DNA of 64,000 nucleotides from Pelomonas caseinilytica (GTDB lineage Bacteria > Pseudomonadota > Gammaproteobacteria > Burkholderiales > Burkholderiaceae_C), in assembly GCF_021353235.1 (NCBI RefSeq), contig NZ_JAJTWT010000008.1:124001-188000 (forward strand). The letters run 5' to 3'. Positions within the stretch are counted from its first letter, which is position 1; each line of letters opens with the position of its first letter. A program made the position numbers and the translations under genes. The notes under the pieces were generated by a model. It searched no databases, had not been told where the DNA came from, and worked only from the letters and a program-made list of their open reading frames with translations. This document shows, piece by piece, positions 39,635-48,380 of this stretch.

Positions 39635-39853
39635 TGCCCCCGGTCCAGCCCCGCGCGCTGAACGCGGCGCGTGCCTGGTCGTCTTGCAGACCGCGCAGCC
39701 GGCAGTGCGGCTGCCCTTCGGCAGGCACGACAAGTCCGCTGGACTTGTCGTGTCCGGCCTCAGCCCCCCGAGGGGGCGGCGATGCCTGCGGCATTGAGCC
39801 GCAGGCACATCGCCGCCGGGCCGGCTTGGGAGCGGCCCGGCGCTCGGCCCGCT
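39635..39853. repeat. Composite intergenic repeat, copy B, with insert
   Basis: Second copy of the element at 18721-18855, again between convergent genes (feoB and the cyclophilin). Block 1 (about 39636-39680) and block 2 (39764-39853) align closely with copy A. They are separated by about 82 bp that copy A lacks. The extra segment contains a perfect 12-bp hairpin, CACGACAAGTCC / GGACTTGTCGTG (39726-39737 and 39741-39752), loop GCT. Block 2 retains the CCTGCGG...CCGCAGG stem. Confidence 0.75.
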
Positions 39854-39879
39854 ATCCCGCCGTTTCGTCTCCTGGGGCT

Positions 39880-40836
39880 TCAGGGCACCGCGCGTGTTGG
39901 CACGACGGCGCTGCAGACGTCGATGTGGCCCGGGCTGTGCACGAACCAGCCGCCGCGAAAGCGCCGGGCGTCCAGCAGCTGCGCCCACGTCGCCGATTCC
40001 GTGCGCAGCACCTGCAGGGCAGGGCGCTCGGTGGCCGGCACGTCGGCCAGCAGGCGCACGCGCGGGATGGCGGTGCGCTGCTCGGGCTTGTCGTAGAAGC
40101 CCATGGCGCCCGTGCCGCGGGGCAGGGCGGAGAGCAACTCCATGCCCTTGAGCACGCGGCCGACGACGGTGATGTTCAGGTCCAGCCCGCGCGGCGCCTG
40201 GCCGATGACGACATAGAGCTCCGTGCCGTTGCTCGAATCGACGGCGTCGCCGCGGCCCGCGCCGACCATGCCGTAGCAGTGCGTGAGCCAGGCGCGCCTG
40301 GTCTTGGGGTCGGCCGCGACAGGAAAGCCCTCGGCGAAGCCGGTGCGCGGCGCCCAGCCATCGACGTCCGGCAGCCGCGTGAAGCCGGCGTTCTTGCCGA
40401 CGCGGTCGATGGGCACCGAGAACTCCGCGGGCAGCCGGGCCTGGGCGCCGGCGGGCAGCGGCCGGGCCTTGCCCGCCTCGTCGCCGTCGGGGTCGCCCCA
40501 CTGCGTGACGAAGTTGTCCTGCACGCGCACGACGGCCAGGCCGTCCCAGTAGCCGCCGTGGGCCAGGGCGCGGATGTTGGCGACGTGGGCCGGCGCGAAA
40601 CGCGGCGCCAGCTCGATGAGGACCTGGCCCGAGGGCAGCTCCATCAGCAGCGTGTTGTCGGGGTCGAGGCCGCGCCAGTCGGTGGCGGGCGAGGCGGCGA
40701 GGATGTCCTGGGCCGACGTCCTGGCCGGCGGCTTGATGGCCGGCTTGGCGGCCGATGGCCTGGCAGCGCCGGGCCTGGCCTCAGCGGCAGTGAACAGGCC
40801 GCAGGCGAGCAGCAGGGCGAGGGCGGTCGTTTTCAT
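39880..40836 (-). CDS. Exported cyclophilin-type peptidyl-prolyl isomerase
   Basis: A 318-residue periplasmic protein with a signal peptide ([20 protein letters not shown]) and a low-complexity Ala/Pro/Lys linker. A divergent cyclophilin domain follows: [20 protein letters not shown], then the catalytic-arginine block [20 protein letters not shown] (usual HRVIPGF-QGGDP) and [20 protein letters not shown]. The domain contains an insert of about 60 residues after the active-site block. About 50 residues follow the fold. It converges on feoB across a repeat element. Confidence 0.86.
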   Translation of the reverse strand: MKTTALALLLACGLFTAAEARPGAARPSAAKPAIKPPARTSAQDILAASPATDWRGLDPDNTLLMELPSGQVLIELAPRFAPAHVANIRALAHGGYWDGLAVVRVQDNFVTQWGDPDGDEAGKARPLPAGAQARLPAEFSVPIDRVGKNAGFTRLPDVDGWAPRTGFAEGFPVAADPKTRRAWLTHCYGMVGAGRGDAVDSSNGTELYVVIGQAPRGLDLNITVVGRVLKGMELLSALPRGTGAMGFYDKPEQRTAIPRVRLLADVPATERPALQVLRTESATWAQLLDARRFRGGWFVHSPGHIDVCSAVVPTRAVP

Positions 40837-40884
40837 GCGGCCGAGCTTAACGGCGCCGTCGGGCGGCGTGAGCCCGCGCAAACC

Positions 40885-41796
40885 TCAGGACGGCGGCGCA
40901 GGCAGGAAGCGGTGCAGCTCGCGGGCGCGCAGCGCCTGCGCCAGCCGGGCGGCCAGAGCGGGCGCGTCGGACGGCTCCTGTTCGGCGCGCGAGGCCTGGC
41001 AGCCGTCGCCGCGCAGGCAGGCCAGCCAGACCTCGGGGTCGCGCTCGTCGCAGGCCAGGCCGAAATGGCAGGGCAGCAGGCGCACGGCGGCCAGGGCCGT
41101 GGCGCGGCTGGCCTCGTCGTCGAAGCGCCGGCCGTCGAAATACAGCACCGGCTCGCCGCCGATGCGGCGCAGCAGCAGCCGTGGGCCGAGTTCGTCGAGC
41201 AGCAGCGGGTCGGGTCGGGCCATGACCGTATCCAGCAGCGTCGCGTCGCTGGCGCCGCCTTCGAGCAGGGTCAGCAGCGGGTCGTCGGCCGTGGGCTCGT
41301 CGGCGGCGATGTTGACCAGGCTCAGCCACTCGGCGTTGGCGAACTGGCTGCAGCCGGTGGCGAGGCCGGCTTGGCGGGCCAGGGCGCGCTGGTGGCGCGG
41401 GTCGTTGGCGTCCGGCGGCGCGGCGGGCGGCGGCAGGCCGGCCAGCGCGGCGCAGCGGCGCGCCAGGGCGCGGGCATACAGGCGCCCGCCCTGGGCGCGT
41501 GCCGCAAGGGCGGCCTGCAGCGTCGCGCGCAGGCTGGCTTCGGGGGCGGTCAGCAGGCTGGCGAGGCCGGTGTCCGCTGCCGGTGCCGCTGTCGTTGGAG
41601 CCTGGCGGACGGCGGGCCGCACCTCGGGCGGGGCCCAGGCCGGGCGGGTGGGCGCCGGCAACGTCGATGCCTGCGAGGCCGCCTGCGCGACGGAGGGCGC
41701 TTCGGCATCTGCCAGGGGCTGTCCCCACCAGGCCCAGCCCACCAGGGCCAGGGCCAGCACCGCCGGCGACGCGATCACCAGACGGCTTGCGGCCAC
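40885..41796 (-). CDS. Membrane-anchored protein of unknown function
   Basis: A 303-residue protein that I do not recognise. It has one N-terminal hydrophobic segment (LVIASPAVLALALVGWAWWG), an Ala/Pro-rich linker to about residue 75, and a helical body with five cysteines, including the pairs LLPCHFGLACDE and CLRGDGCQAS, which suggest disulfides outside the cytoplasm. The start is uncertain: GTG at 41796 gives a positively charged N-terminus; GTG at 41778 overlaps the GH43 stop as GTGA. It is co-directional with the GH43 gene and overlaps its 3' end. Confidence 0.72.
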   Translation of the reverse strand: MAASRLVIASPAVLALALVGWAWWGQPLADAEAPSVAQAASQASTLPAPTRPAWAPPEVRPAVRQAPTTAAPAADTGLASLLTAPEASLRATLQAALAARAQGGRLYARALARRCAALAGLPPPAAPPDANDPRHQRALARQAGLATGCSQFANAEWLSLVNIAADEPTADDPLLTLLEGGASDATLLDTVMARPDPLLLDELGPRLLLRRIGGEPVLYFDGRRFDDEASRATALAAVRLLPCHFGLACDERDPEVWLACLRGDGCQASRAEQEPSDAPALAARLAQALRARELHRFLPAPPS

Positions 41797-42752
41797 CCGT
41801 CCGAGCCCCAGGTCACGTTGTTGATGAAGAGCACCGGCGCGCCGTTGTTCTGGGCGTCGTAGGCATGCCAGGCCATCACGGAACCGTCGGCCAGCAGGGA
41901 CTGACCGCCCGGGCCCTTGAAGCGCGTGCCGCTGGACGCCAGCACCGTGCCGCCACCCGACAGCATGGCCACGCCGGCCTTGTCGACATAGGGCCCGGTG
42001 ATGGAGGTGGAGCGGCCGACGACGATGTAGTAGGTGCTGTTGGCGCCCTTGCAGCAGGCGCCCTTGGAGGCGAAGAGGTAGTAGTAGGTCGTGCCGCCGA
42101 TGGCCTTCTTGACGACGAAGCCGTTCTCGATGCCGTTGACGCTGTCCTTGGCGATGTTGACGATCCCGCCCGTCGGCGGCTTGAGGTTGACCTTGCTGAC
42201 GCGGGTGATGTGGATGCCGTTCCAGAAGGAGCCGAAGACGAGGTAGGGGTCGCCGTTGGCCGCGAGCACGAAGCTCGGGTCGATGGCGTTGTAGCCGTCA
42301 CCCGACTGCGACGTCAGTGCTGCACCCTGGTCCACCCACTGGCTGGCGGCGATGCCCCCGGCCGAGGTGGTCAGGCCGATGGCCGACTTCTGGGAACCGA
42401 AGCTGGAGATGGCGTAGTAGCAGTAGCCCAGGCCCGCGTACTCGCCGCAGCCGGGTGCCCAGACCATGGCCGTCTTGCCGGCCGGCAGATAGGTCTTCCA
42501 CCAGGACAGGCCGCCGCTGAAGATGGGCAGGCCCTGGGTCCAGGCGTGGCCGTCGCTGGAGTATTTGACGCCGATGCCGCCGTTGTCGGTGGTCTCGAAG
42601 ATCCACCAGGTGGAGCTGGTCTTGTAGATGTTGGGGTCGTGCGTGCCGATGGCGCCGCTCAGTGCCCAGGGGGCGGCGCCGGCGGGCGCGAGGAGGGCCG
42701 CGAGCAGGCCGGCGGCTGCCAGGCGCACGAGGCGCTTGCAAGTCAGGAACAT
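41775..42752 (-). CDS. Secreted GH43 family arabinanase-like glycosidase
   Basis: A 325-residue exported five-bladed propeller enzyme, probably an arabinan endo-1,5-alpha-L-arabinosidase. The signal peptide (MFLTCKRLVRLAAAGLLAAL) is followed by the catalytic-base region IGTHDPNIYK (Asp39), the pKa-modulating Asp region DGYNAIDPSFVL and the likely acid Glu in NGIENGFVVKK. The propeller signature MVWAPGCGEYAGLGYCYYAI is present. There is no carbohydrate-binding module, and no other plant-polysaccharide genes are nearby. Upstream lies an AT-rich spacer with the divergent dnaE start. Confidence 0.88.
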   Translation of the reverse strand: MFLTCKRLVRLAAAGLLAALLAPAGAAPWALSGAIGTHDPNIYKTSSTWWIFETTDNGGIGVKYSSDGHAWTQGLPIFSGGLSWWKTYLPAGKTAMVWAPGCGEYAGLGYCYYAISSFGSQKSAIGLTTSAGGIAASQWVDQGAALTSQSGDGYNAIDPSFVLAANGDPYLVFGSFWNGIHITRVSKVNLKPPTGGIVNIAKDSVNGIENGFVVKKAIGGTTYYYLFASKGACCKGANSTYYIVVGRSTSITGPYVDKAGVAMLSGGGTVLASSGTRFKGPGGQSLLADGSVMAWHAYDAQNNGAPVLFINNVTWGSDGWPQAVW

Positions 42753-42968
42753 GGGGTTTGTCTCCGGGTTGCGGGCCGCCTCGATGGGGTCGGCCTCGTG
42801 GTTGACCGGGCTGGCGCCAGCCCGGTACGAACCAATTAAACATGACTATTTATGGCCAAATACCCTCGATTACGCCGATTCTGAAATGCGTATCGATAAA
42901 AAGTAATACTTAAAATTTTTGACCTCAGTGGAGGTCCGAGCGGCCCAGACCCTGCCGAGCCGGCTTCC

Positions 42969-42974
42969 TACAAT
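42969..42974 (+). promoter_or_regulatory. Candidate dnaE -10 element
   Basis: TACAAT ends 6 nt before the dnaE ATG at 42981 and no Shine-Dalgarno sequence is visible between them. If used, transcription would begin at or very near the start codon, giving a leaderless mRNA. No good -35 is evident. The surrounding 42780-42920 spacer is markedly AT-rich and could hold other promoters, including TTGACC at 42919-42924. Confidence 0.4.
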
Positions 42975-42980
42975 GCCGCG

Positions 42981-45900
42981 ATGTCCGAGACCGCCCCGCA
43001 AGACCTGCCCTTCGTCCACCTGCGCATGCACACCGAATACTCGGTGGTGGACGGCACGCTCCGCACCGACGACGCCGTGGGTGCTGCGGCCAAGGATGGG
43101 CAGGTCGCGGCGGCCATCACCGACCTGGCCAATCTCTTCGGCGGCGTCAAGTTCTATTCGGCGGCGCGCAAGAAAGGCGTGCAGCCCATCCTCGGGGCCG
43201 ACTGCTGGCTGGAGGCCGAGGCGACCGACAAGCCGCCGACGCGGCTGCTGCTGCTGGTGCAGAACAAGCAGGGTTATCTCAACCTCAGCGAGCTGCTGTC
43301 GCGCGCCTGGATACAGAACGTGCAGCGCAACCAGGCCTGCCTGAAGTGGGAGTGGCTGCAGGAGCTGGGCGGTGGCCTGATCTGCCTGTCCGGGGCCCAG
43401 CATGGGGGGCTGGGGCAGGCCCTGTTGCAGGGCGACAAGGCCCGGGCGCGTGACTGGGCCGAGCGCCTGTCGGGCGTCTTCCCGGGCCGTTTCTACATCG
43501 AGCTGCAGCGTGCCGGCCTGCCCGGCCAGGAGGCCCTGGTGCAGGCCAGCGTGCCGCTGGCGGCGGAACTCGGCCTGCCGGTCGTCGCGACCCATCCCAT
43601 CCAGTTCCTGGCCGAAGAGGACTTCGAGGCGCACGAGGCGCGGGTCTGCGTGGCCGAGGGCGAGACCCTGGCCAATCCCAAGCGCATCAAGCGCTTCCTG
43701 CCCAGCCAGTACTTCAAGACCCAGGCCGAGATGCGCAGGCTCTTCGCCGACATCCCGAGCGCCATCCGCAACACCTTGGAGATCGCGCGGCGCTGCTCGC
43801 TGACGCTGACGCTGGGCAAGAACTTCCTGCCCGACTTCCCGACGCCGGTGCTGGAAGACGGCAGCCACATGCCCATGGAGCAGTACTTCCGGGAGCTGAG
43901 CTATGCCGGCCTGGACGAACGGCTGGCCATGATCTTCCCCGACGCGGCCAGGCGTGACGCCGAGAGGCCGCGTTATGTGGAGCGGCTGGAGTTCGAGCTG
44001 GAGACCATCATCAAGATGGGCTTCCCGGGCTACTTCCTCATCGTGTCGGACTTCATCCGCTGGGCCAAGAACAACGGCTGCCCGGTCGGCCCGGGCCGGG
44101 GCTCGGGCGCCGGCTCGCTGGTGGCCTATGCGCTGTCCATCACCGACCTCGACCCGCTGCAGTACAACCTGCTGTTCGAGCGCTTCCTGAACCCGGAGCG
44201 GGTCTCCATGCCCGACTTCGACATCGACTTCTGCCAGGGCAACCGCGACCGCGTCATCGAGTACGTCAAGGAGAAGTACGGGCGCCAGGCGGTCAGCCAG
44301 ATCGCGACGTTCGGCACCATGGCCGCCAAGGGCGCGCTGCGCGACATCGGCCGCGTGCTGGGCATGGGCTTCGGCCACGTCGACTCCATCGCCAAACTCG
44401 TGCCCGCGCCGCCGGGCAAGACGGTGACGCTGGCCAGGCTGCCGCCCAACTTCGACCCCGACAAGGCCAAGATGGTCTATGCCCGCCACGAGTCGCCGGA
44501 GATCGAGGAGCGGGAGAAATCTGACGAGGAGGTGGCCGGCCTGCTGGAAATGGCCGCGCGCGTGGAGGGCACGGTGCGCTCCATCGGCATGCATGCCGGC
44601 GGTGTGCTGATCGCGCCGGGCAAGATCACCGACTTCTGCCCGCAGTACCAGCAGCCGGGCTCGACCAGCGCGGTCAGCCAGTTCGACAAGGACGACGTGG
44701 AGGCCATCGGCCTGGTGAAGTTCGACTTCCTGGGCCTGGCCACGCTGACCATCCTGGAGCTGGCCAAGGAGTTCATCGTCAAGCGCCACCCGGGGCAGGA
44801 GAACTTCTGCTTCGAGAAGATCCCGCTGGACGACCGCAAGGTCTACAAGCTCTTCTCCGACGGCCTGACCGAGTCGGTGTTCCAGTTCGAATCGACCGGC
44901 ATGCAGAAGATGCTGCGCGAGGCCAAGCCCTCGCGGCTGGAGGACCTGATCGCGTTGAACGCGCTGTTCCGCCCCGGCCCCATGGACCTCATTCCCACCT
45001 TCGTCGCGCGCAAGCACGGCAAGGAGCCCGTGGAGTACCCGCACCCGCTGACCGAGCCGGTGCTGGCCGAGACCTACGGCATCATGGTCTACCAGGAGCA
45101 GGTCATGCAGACGGCCCAGGTGCTCGGCGGCTACAGCCTCGGCGGCGCCGACATGCTGCGCCGGGCCATGGGCAAGAAGAAGCCCGAGGAGATGGCCCAG
45201 CACCGGCTGCTGTTCCGCGCGGGCGCGGCCAAGAAGGGCATCGACGAGGCCAAGGCCGACGAGGTCTTCGACCTGATGGAGAAGTTCGCGGGCTACGGCT
45301 TCAACAAGTCGCACGCCGCCGCCTACTCGCTGCTGGCCTATCACACGGCCTGGCTCAAGGTGCATTTCACGGCCGAGTTCTACGCCGCGAACATGACCAT
45401 CGAGATGGACGACACCGACAAGCTCAAGGTGCTGCTCAACGACGCCAAGATCTTCGGCATCGAGTTCCAGCCGCCCTGCGTGAACAAGGGCGTCTACCGC
45501 TTCGAGCCCATCCACAACCGCCTGGTGAACTACGGCCTCGGCGCCATCAAGGGCACGGGCCGAGGGGCCATCGAGGCCATCATCGCGGCGCGCGAGGCGG
45601 GCGGCCCCTTCCTGAGCTTCTACGACTTCTGCCTGCGCGTGGACCGCAAGGCCGTCAACAAACGCGTCGTCGAGGCGCTGATCAAGGCGGGTGCCTTCGA
45701 CAGCATCAACCCGGAGCGCTCCAAGCTGCTGGCCAGCGTCGCGCGCGGCTACACGCATGCCGAGACGACCGAGGCCAATGCCGACCAGGGCGGCCTGTTC
45801 GACTTCGGCGACTCCCATGCCTCGTCCACGGTCGAGCCCGACCTCGTCGATGCGGCGCCCTGGAGCATCAAGGAGAGGCTGTCGCTCGAGAAGACGGCCA

Positions 45901-46529
45901 TCGGCTTCTACCTCTCGGGCCATCTCTTCGACCAGAGCGGCGCCGAGGTGCGTCGCATCGTCAAGCGCCAGATCGCCGACCTGCAGGACAGCCGCGAGCC
46001 GGTGCTGGTGGCCGGCATCGTCAGCGGCCTGCGCGTCATCAACGGGCAGCGCGGGCGGGTGGCCATCTTCAAGCTCGACGACAAGAGCGACGCCATCGAG
46101 GCCGTGGCCAACGAGGAGCTGCTCAACGCCAACAAGGAGCTGCTGGCCGAGGACGAACTCGTCATCGCCCAGGGCAAGGTGCAGAACGACCGCTTCTCCG
46201 GCGGCCTGCGCATGAACGTGCAGGCGCTGTGGAGCCTGCCGGCGGCGCGGGCCCGCTTCGGCCGCCACCTGCTGCTCAACGATGCGGGCGCCGCCGGTCT
46301 CATCCAGGAGCTGGTGCAGCGCTTCCCGCCGCGCACGGTCGAGACGGAGGAGGGGCAGTCGCGCCCGCTGGGCCTGCCGGTGCGCGTCGCCCTGCGGGCC
46401 GAGGCCGCGGACGGCCAGGTCGGCGCGCGCTGGCTGGTGGAACTGGGCGAGACGAGCCGTCTGTGGCCGGCGGACGAGGCCCTGGCCCGGCTGGGCCAGG
46501 CGGCCGAGGTCGTCTACGAGGCGAGCTGA
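42981..46529 (+). CDS. dnaE: DNA polymerase III alpha subunit
   Basis: Replicative polymerase of 1182 residues. The N-terminal PHP domain begins FVHLRMHTEYSVVDG. The polymerase active site PDFDIDFCQGNRDRVIEYV places the catalytic aspartates at about 412 and 414, and GRGSGAGSLVAYAL and NALFRPGPMDLIPTFV are further family blocks. A helix-hairpin-helix and OB region near residue 1000 (EPVLVAGIVSGLRVINGQRG) and a C-terminal tau-binding region complete the protein. Length is close to E. coli DnaE (1160). It is followed after 2 nt by a TfoX C-domain gene. Confidence 0.97.
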   Translation: MSETAPQDLPFVHLRMHTEYSVVDGTLRTDDAVGAAAKDGQVAAAITDLANLFGGVKFYSAARKKGVQPILGADCWLEAEATDKPPTRLLLLVQNKQGYLNLSELLSRAWIQNVQRNQACLKWEWLQELGGGLICLSGAQHGGLGQALLQGDKARARDWAERLSGVFPGRFYIELQRAGLPGQEALVQASVPLAAELGLPVVATHPIQFLAEEDFEAHEARVCVAEGETLANPKRIKRFLPSQYFKTQAEMRRLFADIPSAIRNTLEIARRCSLTLTLGKNFLPDFPTPVLEDGSHMPMEQYFRELSYAGLDERLAMIFPDAARRDAERPRYVERLEFELETIIKMGFPGYFLIVSDFIRWAKNNGCPVGPGRGSGAGSLVAYALSITDLDPLQYNLLFERFLNPERVSMPDFDIDFCQGNRDRVIEYVKEKYGRQAVSQIATFGTMAAKGALRDIGRVLGMGFGHVDSIAKLVPAPPGKTVTLARLPPNFDPDKAKMVYARHESPEIEEREKSDEEVAGLLEMAARVEGTVRSIGMHAGGVLIAPGKITDFCPQYQQPGSTSAVSQFDKDDVEAIGLVKFDFLGLATLTILELAKEFIVKRHPGQENFCFEKIPLDDRKVYKLFSDGLTESVFQFESTGMQKMLREAKPSRLEDLIALNALFRPGPMDLIPTFVARKHGKEPVEYPHPLTEPVLAETYGIMVYQEQVMQTAQVLGGYSLGGADMLRRAMGKKKPEEMAQHRLLFRAGAAKKGIDEAKADEVFDLMEKFAGYGFNKSHAAAYSLLAYHTAWLKVHFTAEFYAANMTIEMDDTDKLKVLLNDAKIFGIEFQPPCVNKGVYRFEPIHNRLVNYGLGAIKGTGRGAIEAIIAAREAGGPFLSFYDFCLRVDRKAVNKRVVEALIKAGAFDSINPERSKLLASVARGYTHAETTEANADQGGLFDFGDSHASSTVEPDLVDAAPWSIKERLSLEKTAIGFYLSGHLFDQSGAEVRRIVKRQIADLQDSREPVLVAGIVSGLRVINGQRGRVAIFKLDDKSDAIEAVANEELLNANKELLAEDELVIAQGKVQNDRFSGGLRMNVQALWSLPAARARFGRHLLLNDAGAAGLIQELVQRFPPRTVETEEGQSRPLGLPVRVALRAEAADGQVGARWLVELGETSRLWPADEALARLGQAAEVVYEAS

Positions 46530-46531
46530 GC

Positions 46532-46822
46532 GTGCCGGCACCCGCGGACCCGAACGACCCGGCGGGCCTGCCCAACCTCGGCCCCAAGTCGCGCGAGATG
46601 CTCGCCGCGGCGGGCATCGCCGGCATCGACGAACTGCGCCGGCTCGGCGCCGTGGCGGCCTATGCCCGCGTGAAACGGGCCGACCCGCGCGCCAGCCTCA
46701 ACCTGCTCTGGGCGCTGGAAGGGGCGTTGTGCGGCCTGCATTGGCGGGACGTGGCCCGGGAGCGCCGCACCAGCCTGCTGCTGGCGCTCGAAGACCACGA
46801 GCGTCCGCCAATTCGGCGATGA
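46532..46822 (+). CDS. TfoX C-terminal domain protein
   Basis: A 96-residue protein consisting only of the TfoX/Sxy C-terminal helix-hairpin-helix-like domain: LPNLGPKSREMLAAAGI, then IDELRRLGAVAAYARVKR and LNLLWALEGALCGLHW. It lacks the N-terminal TfoX domain. The start is GTG at 46532, 2 nt past dnaE, so translation is probably coupled. In TfoX proteins this domain occurs with competence regulation, but the isolated form has no assigned function. Confidence 0.86.
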   Translation: MPAPADPNDPAGLPNLGPKSREMLAAAGIAGIDELRRLGAVAAYARVKRADPRASLNLLWALEGALCGLHWRDVARERRTSLLLALEDHERPPIRR

Positions 46823-46832
46823 TTTCGCCTCG

Positions 46833-48122
46833 ATGCTGCCCACCGTCCCCAGGCCCCTTGCCGACCTCGCGCGCCCGCAGCCGGTCACGGGCCTGATCCT
46901 GACCGGTGGCGGCGCCCGCGCGGCCTACCAGGTGGGCGTGCTGGCGGCGGTGGCGCAACTGCGCCGCGATGCCGGCGCCACCCATACCAACCCCTTTCCG
47001 GTCATCAGCGGCACGTCCGCGGGGGCCATCAACGCCTCGGCCCTGGCCTGCCATGCCGACGATTTCGACGGTGCCGTCGACGGCCTGGTGCACCTCTGGC
47101 AGAGCCTGCACGTCGAGAGCATCTACCGCGCCGACGCCTTCCAGGCCGTCAAGAGCGGCGCGCGCTGGGTCAGCATGCTGAGCCTGGGTTGGGCCCTGGC
47201 GCGCTGGACGCGCACCCGGCCGCGCAGTCTGCTCGACAACAGCCCGCTGCGGGAGTTGCTGGGCCGCTACCTGAACATGGACCGCGTCGAGGCCATGCTC
47301 GACGCGGGCCATCTGCGCGCCCTGGCGCTGACCGGCTCGAGCTACACCTCGGGCCAGCACGTCACCTTCTTCCAGACCCACCACCACGTCGTGCCCTGGC
47401 TGCGCGAGCAGCGCATGGCCGTGCAGGCGCGGCTGACGCTGAGTCATCTGATGGCCTCGTCGGCCATCCCCTTCATCTTTCCCGCGGAGCTGCTGGACCT
47501 GGAGGGCGAGCCCGAATGGTTCGGCGACGGCTCCATGCGCCAGAGCGCGCCCATCTCGCCGGCCGTGCACCTGGGGGCCGAGCGGGTGCTCGTCATCGGC
47601 GCCGGGCGCATGAAGGAGCCCGAGGGCCGCCGCCACCAGGCCACGGACGAGCATCCCAGCATGGCCCAGGTGGCCGGCCACGCTCTGTCCAACATCTTCC
47701 TGGACGCGCTGGCCGTGGACGTCGAGAGGCTGCGCCGCATCAACCGTACCCTGGCCCTGCTGCCGCGGGAGTCGCGCTCGGCGACGGCGCTCAGGCCCAT
47801 CGAGTTGCTCGTCATCGCGCCCAGCCGGCGCCTGGACGACCTCGCCGGCGAGCACCAGGCCAGCCTGCCGCCGTCGGTGCGGGCGATGCTGAGGGCCTTC
47901 GGCGTCAGCGGCAAGGGCCGCACCACCAGCGGCTCGGCCCTCATCAGCTACCTGCTCTTCGAGCCCAGCTTCGTCGGCGAGCTGATCAACCTGGGCATGA
48001 GCGACACGCTGGCGCGCCGGGCGGAGGTGCAGCGCTTCTTCGGCTGGCCGGCAAAGGCGCCGCAGCTCGACCCGGCAGCCCTGCGCCGCAGCCGCTCAGC
48101 CGGCTTCGCCGCCGGGTGCTGA
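46833..48122 (+). CDS. Patatin-like phospholipase
   Basis: A 429-residue cytoplasmic or peripheral protein with the patatin catalytic dyad: oxyanion loop LTGGGARAAYQVGVL, nucleophile Ser62 in ISGTSAGAINASA and Asp232 in EWFGDGSMRQSAP. Such enzymes hydrolyse phospholipid acyl esters. The C-terminal 170 residues form the helical extension typical of the DUF3336-free bacterial group. It begins 10 nt after the TfoX_C gene. Its 3' end overlaps the convergent ComEA-like gene by 27 nt. Confidence 0.88.
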   Translation: MLPTVPRPLADLARPQPVTGLILTGGGARAAYQVGVLAAVAQLRRDAGATHTNPFPVISGTSAGAINASALACHADDFDGAVDGLVHLWQSLHVESIYRADAFQAVKSGARWVSMLSLGWALARWTRTRPRSLLDNSPLRELLGRYLNMDRVEAMLDAGHLRALALTGSSYTSGQHVTFFQTHHHVVPWLREQRMAVQARLTLSHLMASSAIPFIFPAELLDLEGEPEWFGDGSMRQSAPISPAVHLGAERVLVIGAGRMKEPEGRRHQATDEHPSMAQVAGHALSNIFLDALAVDVERLRRINRTLALLPRESRSATALRPIELLVIAPSRRLDDLAGEHQASLPPSVRAMLRAFGVSGKGRTTSGSALISYLLFEPSFVGELINLGMSDTLARRAEVQRFFGWPAKAPQLDPAALRRSRSAGFAAGC

Positions 48123-48380
48123 CCCGAACGCCCGGCCGCCCACCCGCAGCCCCGCCGCCGACAGCTTCCTGGCCATGGCGGCCTTGATCCCGGGCACGCG
48201 GCGCATCAGGTCGGCCCAGTCCTCGAAAGGCCTGGCGGCGAGCAGGCGCTGCGCCAGTGCAGGCCCGACGCCGGGCAGGGATTCGAGGTCGGCGCGGCTG
48301 GCCGTGTTGGCATCGAACTCGGCCTGGGCCAGGGCCGGCGCCATGGCTGCCGCCCAGAGGAGCAGCAGCCGGCGCTTCAC
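48096..48380 (-). CDS. ComEA-like exported helix-hairpin-helix DNA-binding protein
   Basis: A 94-residue protein with a signal peptide (MKRRLLLLWAAAMAPALAQA) and a ComEA-type double helix-hairpin-helix domain (FDANTASRADLESLPGVGPA, then RRVPGIKAAMARKLSAAGL). It is a periplasmic DNA-binding protein of the type that retains incoming DNA during transformation. The start is GTG at 48380, overlapping the msbA stop as GTGA. The stop lies inside the convergent patatin gene. Confidence 0.87.
   Translation of the reverse strand: MKRRLLLLWAAAMAPALAQAEFDANTASRADLESLPGVGPALAQRLLAARPFEDWADLMRRVPGIKAAMARKLSAAGLRVGGRAFGSAPGGEAG

Noticed and set aside
39681-39763. Extra segment in repeat copy B as an inserted mobile element
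   Set aside because: It is about 82 bp with a hairpin but has no coding capacity and no clear target-site duplication. I treat it as a module of the repeat.
42753-42980. AT-rich spacer as a possible replication origin next to dnaE
   Set aside because: No DnaA-box cluster, iteron set or origin-associated genes; it is better explained as the divergent promoter region of dnaE and the GH43 gene.
42870-46541. 1223-residue minus-strand open frame opposite dnaE
   Set aside because: Its whole coding potential is explained by the complementary strand of dnaE; no recognisable motif.
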